From CAWGLW01 sp963823525 (GTDB lineage Bacteria > Pseudomonadota > Gammaproteobacteria > Steroidobacterales > Steroidobacteraceae), in the NCBI GenBank assembly GCA_963823525.1, contig CAWGLW010000006.1, forward strand, positions 620,001 through 684,000: 64,000 nt of DNA, given 5' to 3'. Of the stretch, positions 31,001 to 40,480 are shown in pieces. Every line of letters begins with the position of its first letter. Within the stretch, counting starts at the first letter, position 1. The notes beneath the pieces were generated by a model. That model ran no database searches, had not been told where the DNA came from, and saw only the letters and a list, made by a program, of their open reading frames with translations. The position numbers and the translations under genes were made by a program.

Positions 31001-32242
31001 CCGGCGATTGAACTTCATGCGCCCGACCGCCGAGAGGTCGTATCGTTCCGGATTGAAGAACAGGTTCTGGAAGAGGTTCTCCGCCGCATCACGGGTCGGC
31101 GGCTCGCCGGGCCGCATCATGCGGTAGATCTCGACCAGCGCTTCCATCCGGTTCGTGGTCGGGTCGATGCGCAGGGTATCGGAAACGAACGGGCCTCGAT
31201 CGAGGTCATTCACATACAGGCAACGGATTTCCTCGATGCCTGCCTTGATCAGGTTCTCAACCGCAACGGCTGTCAGGATCTCGTTGGCTTTGGCGAGGAT
31301 TTCGCCGGTCTCCGAATCCACCACGTCGTGGGCGAGCACTTTGTCGACCAGGTAGTCGGCCGGCACCACCAGCCGGTCGATACCGGACTCCTCGAGCTGG
31401 CGCACGTGGCGCACGGTGATACGGCGCCCGTCCTCTACGATGAGGTCATCGCCGATGCGGATGTCAAAGCTGGCCGTTTCGCCTCGCAGCCGCTCGGGCA
31501 CCAGGGCGAGCTCGATGCCTTTCTTCGACAGGTAAAACGTATTCTCGTCGAAGAAGATATCGAGTATCTGCTCATCGGAGTAACCGAGCGCACGCAGCAG
31601 TATCGTGACCGGCAGCTTGCGGCGGCGGTCGATACGCGCGAACACGCAGTCCTTGGCATCAAATTCAAAGTCGAGCCAGGATCCGCGGTAAGGAATCACG
31701 CGCGCGGAAAACAGGAGTTTGCCTGAGCTGTGCGTCTTGCCCTTGTCGTGATCGAAGAACACGCCCGGGCTGCGATGCAGCTGCGAGACGATGACCCGCT
31801 CAGTGCCGTTGACAACGAACGTACCGTTGTCGGTCATCAGAGGCAGTTCGCCGAGATAGACCTCCTGTTCGCGGATGTCCTTCACCGGCTTCTTGGCGCC
31901 GGGCGCTTCCTTGTCGAACACCACGAGGCGCACTTTCACCTTCAGTGGCGCCGCATAGGTCAGTCCGCGGAGCTGACACTCCTTGACGTCGAATACCGGC
32001 TCACCCAGCCGGTAACTGACGTATTCGAGCATTGCGTTGCCCGAATAGCTGACGATCGGGAAAACGCTGCGAAATGCGGCGCGAAGTCCGAGGTCGGTCC
32101 GCTGACTTTCCGGTATGTCCGCCTGCAGGAACTTGCGGTAAGAGTCGAGTTGGATCGACAGGAGATAGGGCACCTCAAGGATGCTCGACCGCTTGCCGAA
32201 GTCCTTTCGGATCCGCTTCTTGTCGGTGAAGGTATAAGCCAT
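28091..32242 (-). CDS. rpoB: RNA polymerase beta subunit
   Basis: 1383 residues (E. coli 1342). Start at ATG 32242 ([20 protein letters not shown]), which has GAGAGGGTG upstream; a GTG three codons earlier is less likely. The rifampicin pocket reads [20 protein letters not shown] and SALGPGGL, with the residues matching D516, H526 and S531 of E. coli unchanged, so no known resistance change is seen. C-terminal [20 protein letters not shown] is intact. Confidence 0.98.
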   Translation of the reverse strand: [1383 protein letters not shown]

Positions 32243-32311
32243 TGCAATCACCCTCTCAATGTCGCCAACGCGACCGCCTGAGCGCAGCTGTTAAAACAGA
32301 AATACGGAGCG

Positions 32312-32342
32312 ATCAGCCGGCAGGAATTCCCCGCCGGCCGAT
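32312..32342 (-). promoter_or_regulatory. Hairpin in the rplL-rpoB gap
   Basis: ATCAGCCGGC / GCCGGCCGAT (plus-strand reading), a 10-bp stem with one mismatch, in the 134-bp gap between rplL and rpoB. No T-run. The place matches the partial terminator and processing region that sets the ratio of L7/L12 to RNA polymerase in E. coli. Confidence 0.45.
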
Positions 32343-32376
32343 GCCCCTCGAACGGGCATGAGCCCGCGCATTGCAG

Positions 32377-32757
32377 CTACTTGATCTCCGCCGTAGCGCC
32401 TGCGTCGTCCAGTTTCTTCTTGATCTCTTCGGCTTCCGCCTTCGGCACGTCTTCCTTGATCACGGCCGGCGCGCTCTCGACGAGATCCTTGGCTTCCTTC
32501 AGACCCAGTCCGGTGATTTCGCGGACCACCTTGATGACGCTGACCTTGTTCGAGCCGAAGCTCGCCAGGTGCACCGTGAACTCGGTCTGCTCTTCCGCGG
32601 CCGGCGCGTCCGCGCCCGCTGCACCGGCGACGGCCATTGCGATCGGTGCCGCCGCCGTCACGCCAAACTTGTCTTCCATCATCTTTACGAGATCCACAAC
32701 ATCCATCACGGACATGTTGGAGATTGCTTCGAGAATGTCTTCTTTGCTGGCAGCCAT
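32377..32757 (-). CDS. rplL: 50S ribosomal protein L7/L12
   Basis: 126 residues. N-terminal dimerisation domain (SKEDILEAISNMSVMDVVDL), Ala-rich hinge (APIAMAVAGAAGADAPAAEE) and C-terminal factor-binding domain (NKVSVIKVVREITGLGLKEAKDLVE). Multi-copy stalk protein that recruits translation factors. Follows rplJ by 54 bp. Confidence 0.97.
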   Translation of the reverse strand: MAASKEDILEAISNMSVMDVVDLVKMMEDKFGVTAAAPIAMAVAGAAGADAPAAEEQTEFTVHLASFGSNKVSVIKVVREITGLGLKEAKDLVESAPAVIKEDVPKAEAEEIKKKLDDAGATAEIK

Positions 32758-32811
32758 TGCATTGACTCCTGAAAATAAAGTGTTGATACCCGATTGTGTC
32801 GACGGGGCGTA

Positions 32812-33342
32812 TTACGCCGCCGCCTGCTTCTGGTCCTTGACCGCTGCGACCACACGAACGAGCTGCGTGTGCGGTTCGGCGAGCGTGCGCACAAACTTGC
32901 TGATCGGCGCCTGAAGCACCCCCAGCAGTTGCGCAAGCGCCTGGTCCCGCGTTGGCAGACTCGCAATGCGATCAACGTCCGTGCCCGGCAGCGAAACGCC
33001 ACCCAGCGAGACGAGCGTTGGGACGAGCTTGTCGTGATCCTTGGCAAAGCCCTTGATCAGACGCGCCGCCGCGCCAGGGTCATCCTCCGAGAAAGCGAGG
33101 ATCAGCGGACCGCGCAGATGCTCACCAACGCACTCGAACTGCGTGTCGGCGATCGCCCGGCGGGCCAGCGTGTTCTTCACTACTCGCAGATAGACTCGCG
33201 AGGCACGTGCCTGAGCGCGTAACTCGGTGAGTTGCGCAACCGTCAGCCCACGGTATTCCGCGGCGACGACCGATTGCGCACGTCTGGCAACCTCGCCCAC
33301 CTCGGCAACCTGTGCCTTCTTGTCTTCCAGTCTGAGCGCCAT
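32812..33342 (-). CDS. rplJ: 50S ribosomal protein L10
   Basis: 176 residues (E. coli 165). MALRLEDKKAQVAEVGEVA, AEYRGLTVAQLTELRAQARA, VYLRVVKNTLARRA and C-terminal helix binding L7/L12. A strong AGGAGG stands 6 nt before the ATG. Preceded by a long leader (33343-33591). Confidence 0.97.
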   Translation of the reverse strand: MALRLEDKKAQVAEVGEVARRAQSVVAAEYRGLTVAQLTELRAQARASRVYLRVVKNTLARRAIADTQFECVGEHLRGPLILAFSEDDPGAAARLIKGFAKDHDKLVPTLVSLGGVSLPGTDVDRIASLPTRDQALAQLLGVLQAPISKFVRTLAEPHTQLVRVVAAVKDQKQAAA

Positions 33343-33591
33343 GTGTTCCTCCTGGCCTGAGAAGATCCTTATTCACCCGAACGTCCATCCATGAACGTCC
33401 ACCCTTTTACGAGGGCGGCGACCTCCACCAGTGCAACACTGACTCGGGTACCACCATCTGCGCAGGCCACCATTAAGGAGAGCGCCTGGCCTCTCCACCT
33501 GCGGTCTTCGATGATGACCGGCCCGGCATCCGGGTACTCGCGCACCTGTCAGCCCGCAACCGGCCCTGCATCAAAACCTTTACGCCGCGGC
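33343..33591 (-). promoter_or_regulatory. Leader region of rplJL (L10-leader candidate)
   Basis: 249 bp without a gene between rplA and rplJ. This is where the L10/L12-binding leader lies in E. coli relatives. The minus strand has paired GC-rich blocks (CCGGATGCCGGGCCGG) and a GGTGGCCTGCGCAGATGGTGG segment resembling the conserved part of such leaders. No convincing -35/-10 pair found, so the promoter may lie inside rplA or be weak. Confidence 0.5.
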
Positions 33592-34287
33592 TCAACTGCC
33601 GAGGCTGGAAAGTTCCACCGCGATGCCCGGACCCATGGTCGAGGACACCGACACTTTCTTTACATAGACACCCTTCGCGCCGGACGGCTTGACCTTGTTC
33701 AGGTCGGCCAGCAGCGCGTTGAGGTTTTCCGTCAGCGCGGCCGGCGTAAAGCTGGCCTTGCCGATCGTCGAGTGGACAACACCACCCTTGTCGGCGCGGA
33801 AACGCACCTGGCCCGCCTTCGCCGCACGGACTGCGGCAGCCACATCCGGGGTCACGGTGCCGACTTTCGGGTTCGGCATCAGGCCGCGCGGGCCGAGAAT
33901 CTGGCCGAGCTTGCCGACCACACGCATGGCATCCGGGCTGGCAACAACCACATCGAAGTTCAGCTCGCCGGCCTTCACCTTTTCGGCGAGGTCATCCATA
34001 CCGACGATGTCGGCACCGGCCTCGAGGGCCGCCTCGGCATTCGCTCCAGCCGTGAACACGGCAACGCGAACGCTCTTGCCGGTGCCGTTAGGCAATACGA
34101 CCGAACCCCTCACCTGCTGGTCCGACTTGCGCGGGTCGATGCCGAGGTTCACGGAGACATCCACGCTCTCGTCGAACTTGGCCGTCGCGAGGCTCTTTAC
34201 GAGGCCGAGCGCTTCGTCGATCGGGTACTGCCTGCCAACCTCGAGCTTCTCGGACCAGGTCTTCACGCGTTTTGCAACGGTTGCCAT
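33592..34287 (-). CDS. rplA: 50S ribosomal protein L1
   Basis: 231 residues from ATG 34287 (MATVAKRVKTWSEKLE); an earlier in-frame start overlaps rplK and is rejected. Blocks: KFDESVDVSVNLGIDPRKSD, GPRGLMPNPKVGTV, FRADKGGVVHSTIGKASF. L1 stalk protein; in E. coli it represses the rplKA transcript. rplK ends 1 bp before the start. Confidence 0.97.
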   Translation of the reverse strand: MATVAKRVKTWSEKLEVGRQYPIDEALGLVKSLATAKFDESVDVSVNLGIDPRKSDQQVRGSVVLPNGTGKSVRVAVFTAGANAEAALEAGADIVGMDDLAEKVKAGELNFDVVVASPDAMRVVGKLGQILGPRGLMPNPKVGTVTPDVAAAVRAAKAGQVRFRADKGGVVHSTIGKASFTPAALTENLNALLADLNKVKPSGAKGVYVKKVSVSSTMGPGIAVELSSLGS

Positions 34288-34288
34288 G

Positions 34289-34720
34289 TCACACACCCTC
34301 CACGTCGACGCCCATGCTGCGGGCACTGCCGGCGATGGTCCGCACGGCGGCGTCGAGGTCTGCAGCCGTCAGGTCGGGCTCTTTCGTCCTGGCAATCTCT
34401 TCGAGTTGCTTGCGACTGATACGCCCGACCTTGTTCTTGTTAGGCACACCGCTGCCTTTCTGCAGTCCCAGCGCCTTGCGGATAAGCACCGACGCGGGCG
34501 GCGTCTTCATGATGAAAGTAAAGCTGCGATCGCTGTACACCGTGATCACGGTAGGAATCGGCAAGCCTTTTTCCAGCTGCTGGGTCTGCGCATTGAACTG
34601 CTTGCAGAACTCCATGATGTTGACACCCTGCTGGCCCAGCGCCGGCCCGATCGGCGGACTGGGATTAGCCTGCCCGGCGGGCACCTGCAACTTTACGTAG
34701 CCTTGAACTTTCTTCGCCAT
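34289..34720 (-). CDS. rplK: 50S ribosomal protein L11
   Basis: 143 residues (E. coli 142). MAKKVQGYVKLQVPAGQANP, PPIGPALGQQGVNIMEFCKQFNA, and C-terminal SARSMGVDVEGV. GTPase-centre protein, needed for RelA activation and the target region of thiopeptides. Between nusG and rplA. Confidence 0.97.
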   Translation of the reverse strand: MAKKVQGYVKLQVPAGQANPSPPIGPALGQQGVNIMEFCKQFNAQTQQLEKGLPIPTVITVYSDRSFTFIMKTPPASVLIRKALGLQKGSGVPNKNKVGRISRKQLEEIARTKEPDLTAADLDAAVRTIAGSARSMGVDVEGV

Positions 34721-34767
34721 GTATCACCTCTGTTGGGTACGAACGCTCCGTGGAGCTCCCCGGTTGC

Positions 34768-35301
34768 TCAGGCCTTCTCGACCTGACCAAAATCCAGTTC
34801 GACGGGCGTCGAGCGCCCGAGAATCTGCACCGCCACCTGCAGGCGGTTCTTTTCATAGTTCACGGACTCGACGACGCCGTTGAAGTCGTTGAACGGACCG
34901 TCGGTCACGCGCACCACCTCACCGGGCTCGAACAGGACCTTCGGCCGCGGCTTCTCTGCGCCTTCCTCGACCCGCTGGAGAATCGCATTCGCTTCGCGCT
35001 CGGTGATCGGCGCCGGCTTCTCAGCCGTCCCGCCGATGAAGCCGAGCACCTTGGGCGTCTCACGCACCAGGTGCCAGGTCTCTTCGTCCATTTCCATCTG
35101 TACCAGCACGTAGCCCGGGAAGAACTTGCGCTCGCTCTTGCGCCGCTGCCCTTCGCGCATTTCGACCACTTCTTCGGTCGGCACGAGGATCTCGCCGAAC
35201 TTGTCCTCGAGCCCGTGCAGCTGGATACGCTCCTTGAGCATCCCAACCACTTTGTATTCGAAGTTCGAATACGCATGCACGACATACCAGCGCATCGCCA
35301 C
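34768..35301 (-). CDS. nusG: Transcription termination/antitermination factor NusG
   Basis: 177 residues. NGN domain (RWYVVHAYSNFEYKVVGMLKER, KFFPGYVLVQMEMDEETWHLVRE) and C-terminal KOW domain (FEPGEVVRVTDGPFNDFNGVVE). Couples RNA polymerase to Rho or the ribosome. Begins 2 bp after secE and precedes rplK. Confidence 0.98.
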   Translation of the reverse strand: MAMRWYVVHAYSNFEYKVVGMLKERIQLHGLEDKFGEILVPTEEVVEMREGQRRKSERKFFPGYVLVQMEMDEETWHLVRETPKVLGFIGGTAEKPAPITEREANAILQRVEEGAEKPRPKVLFEPGEVVRVTDGPFNDFNGVVESVNYEKNRLQVAVQILGRSTPVELDFGQVEKA

Positions 35302-35303
35302 GG

Positions 35304-35681
35304 TCAGCCCCCCTGCCCCGTGAGCGCGCGCGTAATGGCGCCCAGGATGTAGTCAAGGAACCAGAAGAACAAGGCCATTACCACCACCGCGACCAGGACG
35401 ACCAGCGTCGTCTGCAGCGTCTCCTGCCGGGTCGGCCAGACCACCTTGCGCAGCTCGATCCGGGAGCCCTGCACGAACTCCCAGAACTCGCGACCCTGGG
35501 CCGACTGCAATGCCACGATGATGCTCGCCGCGATCGAACCGAACACGATCAGCCAGCGCACGGCCAGCGGGTACGTGCCCAGAAGGTAAAAGCCCGCCAT
35601 ACCGCCGACGAAAATCGCCGCCGCCACAACGAGCTTTACGGTGTCCAGCGCGCTGGCACCGGTTTGAGCCTTTTCAGCCAT
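35304..35681 (-). CDS. secE: Preprotein translocase subunit SecE
   Basis: 125 residues with three predicted membrane helices (around residues 14-34, 40-60 and 90-118), as in enteric SecE. The conserved cytoplasmic amphipathic segment ELRKVVWPTRQETLQTT precedes the last helix. Partner of SecY. Lies after tRNA-Trp, with no promoter visible between, so probably co-transcribed with the tRNA/tuf unit. Confidence 0.96.
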   Translation of the reverse strand: MAEKAQTGASALDTVKLVVAAAIFVGGMAGFYLLGTYPLAVRWLIVFGSIAASIIVALQSAQGREFWEFVQGSRIELRKVVWPTRQETLQTTLVVLVAVVVMALFFWFLDYILGAITRALTGQGG

Positions 35682-35740
35682 GTGCTCCCGCCGGGGATCG
35701 CCCGGGTGTTTGGTCGAATTGCCTGCCTACGCCTCGAATG

Positions 35741-35816
35741 GCAGGCCAGGAGGGAATCGAACCCCCAACCTGCGGTTTTGGAGACCGCCGCTCTGCCAAT
35801 TGAGCTACTGGCCTGC
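35741..35816 (-). tRNA. tRNA-Trp (CCA)
   Basis: 76 nt with encoded 3' CCA. Acceptor AGGCCAG pairs CTGGCCT; anticodon loop CTCCAAA gives CCA; T-loop GGTTCGATTCC. Located between tuf copy 2 and secE. Confidence 0.97.
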
Positions 35817-35830
35817 GCGCGTAAGCCTGC

Positions 35831-37021
<1,191 letters not shown>

Positions 37022-37138
37022 GACCAGAACCCTCTAACTTGAAGAATGACCCGAAATCCTCGACTGCGCAGCGTTCCTCAGAACGCACCCGCATCAACCA
37101 AACCCTTCGCGTCCCTGCCCGCTGCGCACCCCGGAACC

Positions 37139-37214
<76 letters not shown>

Positions 37215-37248
37215 CTCAAAACCTGCTCATCCGCCCCCGACGCGAGAC

Positions 37249-37322
<74 letters not shown>

Positions 37323-37377
37323 CACGCTTACCGGTCTCCGACTCAAGCGGCTGGCCCGCGCCCCCTCTCATCTGACC

Positions 37378-37463
37378 TGGTGGAGGGGGTAGGATTCGAA
37401 CCTACGTAGGCATAAGCCGGCAGATTTACAGTCTGCTCCCGTTGGCCGCTTGGGTACCCCTCC
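37378..37463 (-). tRNA. tRNA-Tyr (GTA)
   Basis: 86 nt with a long variable arm (class II) and encoded CCA. Acceptor GGAGGGG/CCCCCTCC; anticodon loop CTGTAAA, anticodon GTA; T-loop GGTTCGAATCC. First tRNA of the tufB operon. Confidence 0.97.
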
Positions 37464-37481
37464 GCGAACAGAGAGCCGCGT

Positions 37482-37510
37482 ATTCTCGTTGGCAGAGGCT
37501 CGCGTGTCAA
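37482..37510 (-). promoter_or_regulatory. Promoter of the tRNA-tuf-secE-nusG unit
   Basis: Minus strand TTGACA (37510-37505), 17-bp spacer, GAGAAT (37487-37482), 19 bp before the tRNA-Tyr gene. The stretch after the -10 is GC-rich (ACGCGGC), the discriminator type linked to stringent control of stable-RNA promoters. Confidence 0.75.
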
Positions 37511-37763
37511 CGGCGAAAGCGGGACAACCGCATGCCCCGACGCCGGTCCGGGCCCGAGGCGTCGTACTTCCGGGCGTCCCGAGCGGCCGTCATGGGCGGC
37601 AGCGCATCGCGGGCGCGCCCTCTGGGCTTCGTTCGGGCGTCCGACGGTAACCGAGAACACCGGTCCGGGTACATTTCCCGAGACGGACGGGAAAGACAGG
37701 TATGTCATACGCAAGCTCCATAGCTGCTGTCGACCGGCACTGTCGACTCTCGAGTTCGGCTGC

Positions 37764-40160
37764 CTACTGCGCCTCTCGCGCGCTCCGGCTCAACGCCTCC
37801 GCCGTCTCCATCTCCCTTCGCGCCTCGTCTGTACGCCCGAGGCGCTCGAGGACCTGGGCCAGCTCGTGGTGCGCGGCGGCGCTGGGCTGGTTGCGGATGA
37901 TGAGGCGATAGGTCGACTCGGCTTCCTCGAGCTTTCCCTGCTGGACGAAGATCGTCGCAAGCGCGTCGTAGGCCGCCGCATTCTTCGGGTCCGCCTCGAT
38001 CGCGGCCCTCAGACTGGCGATGGCTTCTTCCTCGCGGCCCTGCTGCGACAGGACGACCCCGAGCCCGGTGTATGTCTGGGTGTTCGGGCTCTTCTCGAGA
38101 GCGGTACGGAAGTGGCTCTCGGCCTCGGCGAAGTTGCCGCTCCGTGCCAGGGAGGCCGCCAGGTTGTAGTTCGCCGACGCCGACTCGGGATCCAGCTCGA
38201 CTGCCTTGCGGTACGCCTCGGCCGCCTCCTCTGGCATTCCCTGGCGTTCGAGCACGAAACCGAGGTCGTTGTAGATCGCGGGCTGCGGTTCGATCGCGAG
38301 CGACTCCCGGTAGTGGACTTCGGCCAGCTCCAGCTCACCGAGGTCGATCGAGGCGAGCGCCATGTTGTTGTGGGCCTTCGAGTGTTTCGGGTCTATCGCG
38401 AGCGCCTTCTCCAGCGCGACGACCGCCTCCGCGCTCTTGCCCTGCTGGAACAATGAGAACCCGAGGGCGTTCAGAAGTTCGACGTTCTCGGGCTCGACTT
38501 CAAGACCGCGCTCGTAGGCCCGCACGGCCGCAGGGTAGTTGCCCGTCCGCTCGTTGGCCATGCCCGCGCGAAGAAACGAGTACGCGTCGAGGAACTGTTC
38601 CTTGATCCTTGCGATCGACTCAGCGGGCAGCGGGACGAACTCCGGGATGTTGGCGGCGCCGTAATCGCCCGTGAAACGGTCGAGCACCACGGGGGGCGTG
38701 GACCGGCCCTCCTCGTCAATGTGGGTCAGGAAGAGCTGGGTATACGGGGTGTTGGCCTTTGACGAGAAGACCAGCCATCGCCCGTTCGACGACCAGCTGT
38801 GCCAGGAGTTCATGCGCGGTGTGTTCGCGTGCAGGCGCCGAGCCTCGCCCCCTTCGGCCGGAATGATGTAGAGCTCGCTGTCCGGCATGAGCAGCATGTA
38901 GTTCTCGGCCTTCGTGAAGACGATCCACTTCCCGTCCGGGGAGAACTTCGCGAAGAAGTTGCTCATCCCGTTGTGCGAGGCGCCCTCGATGGGCTCGGGC
39001 TTTCCCCCGCGGCCATCGTTGAACGGGACCCGGTACAGGTCGAACTTGAACGGCTCTTTGTCTTCGATGAACTCGGGGACGTCCTTCTCGCTCAGCAGGA
39101 CGCTCTGGGCGTTGGCGACAAAGTCCTTCCGGTAGACCTTCGACCGCGCGAAAACGATCGATTTGCCGTCCGGGCTCCAGGTCGGGTTGCTCTGGACGTA
39201 CTCCGGGTCGTCGGCGCCGGGCAACGGCGTGTAGGTACCGGTCACGGTGTCGTAGACAACGAGGATGCCCTTGATCGGGAAAAAGAGCTGGGAGAACTCG
39301 ATCCCGGGCGTTGCAACGAACACCGCGCGGTCCTTGACCGTACTGAGCACGTAACGGCCGTCGGGCGAGACCTGGGAGAGGAGCCCGAAGGTGGCCTCAC
39401 CGTCTTCCCGTTTGTAATCGCTCCAGGTAATGATCTTCTCGTCGTTCAATACCATCTGCTTTGAAACCGGCAGGATCGCGTAGCCGCCCTTGTCGTTGCC
39501 GTAATCGATGTCGAGGCCCAAAACGCTGCCGTCGCGTGAAAAGGAGTGGCAGTTCCCACAGACCGGAAGATCTTCGAGGACGACAGGTGGCTGGTCCTCG
39601 GAGTCCACGCCACCGAAGCGCCAGCGGATGCGCGAAGGGTCCTGGACAGCCTTGATGAACGGCAGCGGCACCTCGCGATAGAAGATCGAATCCCCGACCG
39701 GGTCCTGGGACGTACGAATGCGAATACTCGCGGAGGAGGCAACTTCCTCCCTCGGGCCGAGGCCGACGATCGCGAACTCGGCTTCATGCGCGGTGGATTG
39801 CCGCTTGATCTCGGCCCAATCGGCCTCCGAGGGACGCCAGCGGGGCTCCGCCGTCGTGAACCGCAGCAACTCGGCCTCGCCGTCGAATCGCAGCAGGATC
39901 TCCCACTGCCCGACGCCCTCGGTCCCGTCGCTCCAGAGGAAGGTCGGCGCGACAATTTCGGGCGGGAAAAGCGTCTCGTCGAGGGGATACTGGATCTCGA
40001 GGCGACCGATGGGCTCGCTCGGGAACGCGAGCGGTTCCGGTGTGGAGCCCTGCCCGCACGCGCCGAGGGCCAGCGCCGCAACAAGCAGAACACACGCCCC
40101 AGCGCTGGACGTCGCTGCGCGGGCGCTTGTGCGTGCTCGACCTCTGTATCGTGGGTCCAT
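37764..40160 (-). CDS. Lipoprotein with haem-c site, beta-propeller (PD40) and TPR domains
   Basis: 798 residues from ATG 40160 (a GTG just before it is an alternative). Signal peptide with lipobox LGAC (Cys about 35). Residues about 50-160 look like a beta-sandwich; then one CGNCH motif near 201-205, a covalent haem-c site in a CGNCHSFSRDG context; then TolB/PD40-type blades (VSPDGRYVLST, WSPDGKSIVFAR, FSPDGKWIVFTK, WSSNGRWLVFSS). From about 540 to 790 there are some eight TPRs (YPAAVRAYERGLEVEPEN, NLAASLARSGNFAEAE). Likely periplasmic or surface-exposed and lipid-anchored. Function unknown; a sensor or scaffold role is possible. Not part of the ribosomal cluster, and upstream of it on the same strand. 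Confidence 0.85.
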   Translation of the reverse strand: MDPRYRGRARTSARAATSSAGACVLLVAALALGACGQGSTPEPLAFPSEPIGRLEIQYPLDETLFPPEIVAPTFLWSDGTEGVGQWEILLRFDGEAELLRFTTAEPRWRPSEADWAEIKRQSTAHEAEFAIVGLGPREEVASSASIRIRTSQDPVGDSIFYREVPLPFIKAVQDPSRIRWRFGGVDSEDQPPVVLEDLPVCGNCHSFSRDGSVLGLDIDYGNDKGGYAILPVSKQMVLNDEKIITWSDYKREDGEATFGLLSQVSPDGRYVLSTVKDRAVFVATPGIEFSQLFFPIKGILVVYDTVTGTYTPLPGADDPEYVQSNPTWSPDGKSIVFARSKVYRKDFVANAQSVLLSEKDVPEFIEDKEPFKFDLYRVPFNDGRGGKPEPIEGASHNGMSNFFAKFSPDGKWIVFTKAENYMLLMPDSELYIIPAEGGEARRLHANTPRMNSWHSWSSNGRWLVFSSKANTPYTQLFLTHIDEEGRSTPPVVLDRFTGDYGAANIPEFVPLPAESIARIKEQFLDAYSFLRAGMANERTGNYPAAVRAYERGLEVEPENVELLNALGFSLFQQGKSAEAVVALEKALAIDPKHSKAHNNMALASIDLGELELAEVHYRESLAIEPQPAIYNDLGFVLERQGMPEEAAEAYRKAVELDPESASANYNLAASLARSGNFAEAESHFRTALEKSPNTQTYTGLGVVLSQQGREEEAIASLRAAIEADPKNAAAYDALATIFVQQGKLEEAESTYRLIIRNQPSAAAHHELAQVLERLGRTDEARREMETAEALSRSAREAQ

Positions 40161-40480
40161 CACTTGGAGAGTTCTTTGCTCGCGAAGAGGAGAGGATGGG
40201 TGTCTGGCGGGCGGCCCTCAGACCCCTCGCGCTTTTAATCCCGGACGATTGTGGATGACCGGTTGAGACGGCGTCAAACGATGCGCGGAGGCCGGTTGAG
40301 GATCGATGGGCCGAGCAACGGTGGGCGCTCGCCAGACCGATTTACCATAAGCTCGAAAATTGACAGGTGAAGTTCGATCGCGCCAGAATCTCACTTAAAT
40401 CGGTGGCTGAAGCGCCACCCAACAAACGAGCCCGCATCGCAGCATGGAACGAGCTCGGAACACATGGGGAGATTACAGGA
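40161..40480. other. Divergent intergenic region
   Basis: 320 bp between the haem/TPR lipoprotein and the beta-helix gene. No reading frame of interest. It holds a plus-strand promoter candidate (40360-40389) for the beta-helix gene. Nothing else firm. Confidence 0.6.
40360..40389 (+). promoter_or_regulatory. Promoter candidate for the beta-helix gene
   Basis: TTGACA (40360-40365), 18-bp spacer, CAGAAT (40384-40389); the start codon is about 90 bp downstream. Confidence 0.55.

Noticed and set aside
29132..31726. 864-codon open frame on the plus strand opposite rpoB
   Set aside because: Antisense shadow of a conserved gene in GC-rich DNA; Arg/Asp/His-rich composition, no family motif.
28091..32242. 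Possible rifampicin-resistance change in RpoB
   Set aside because: The resistance-pocket residues match the sensitive E. coli sequence.
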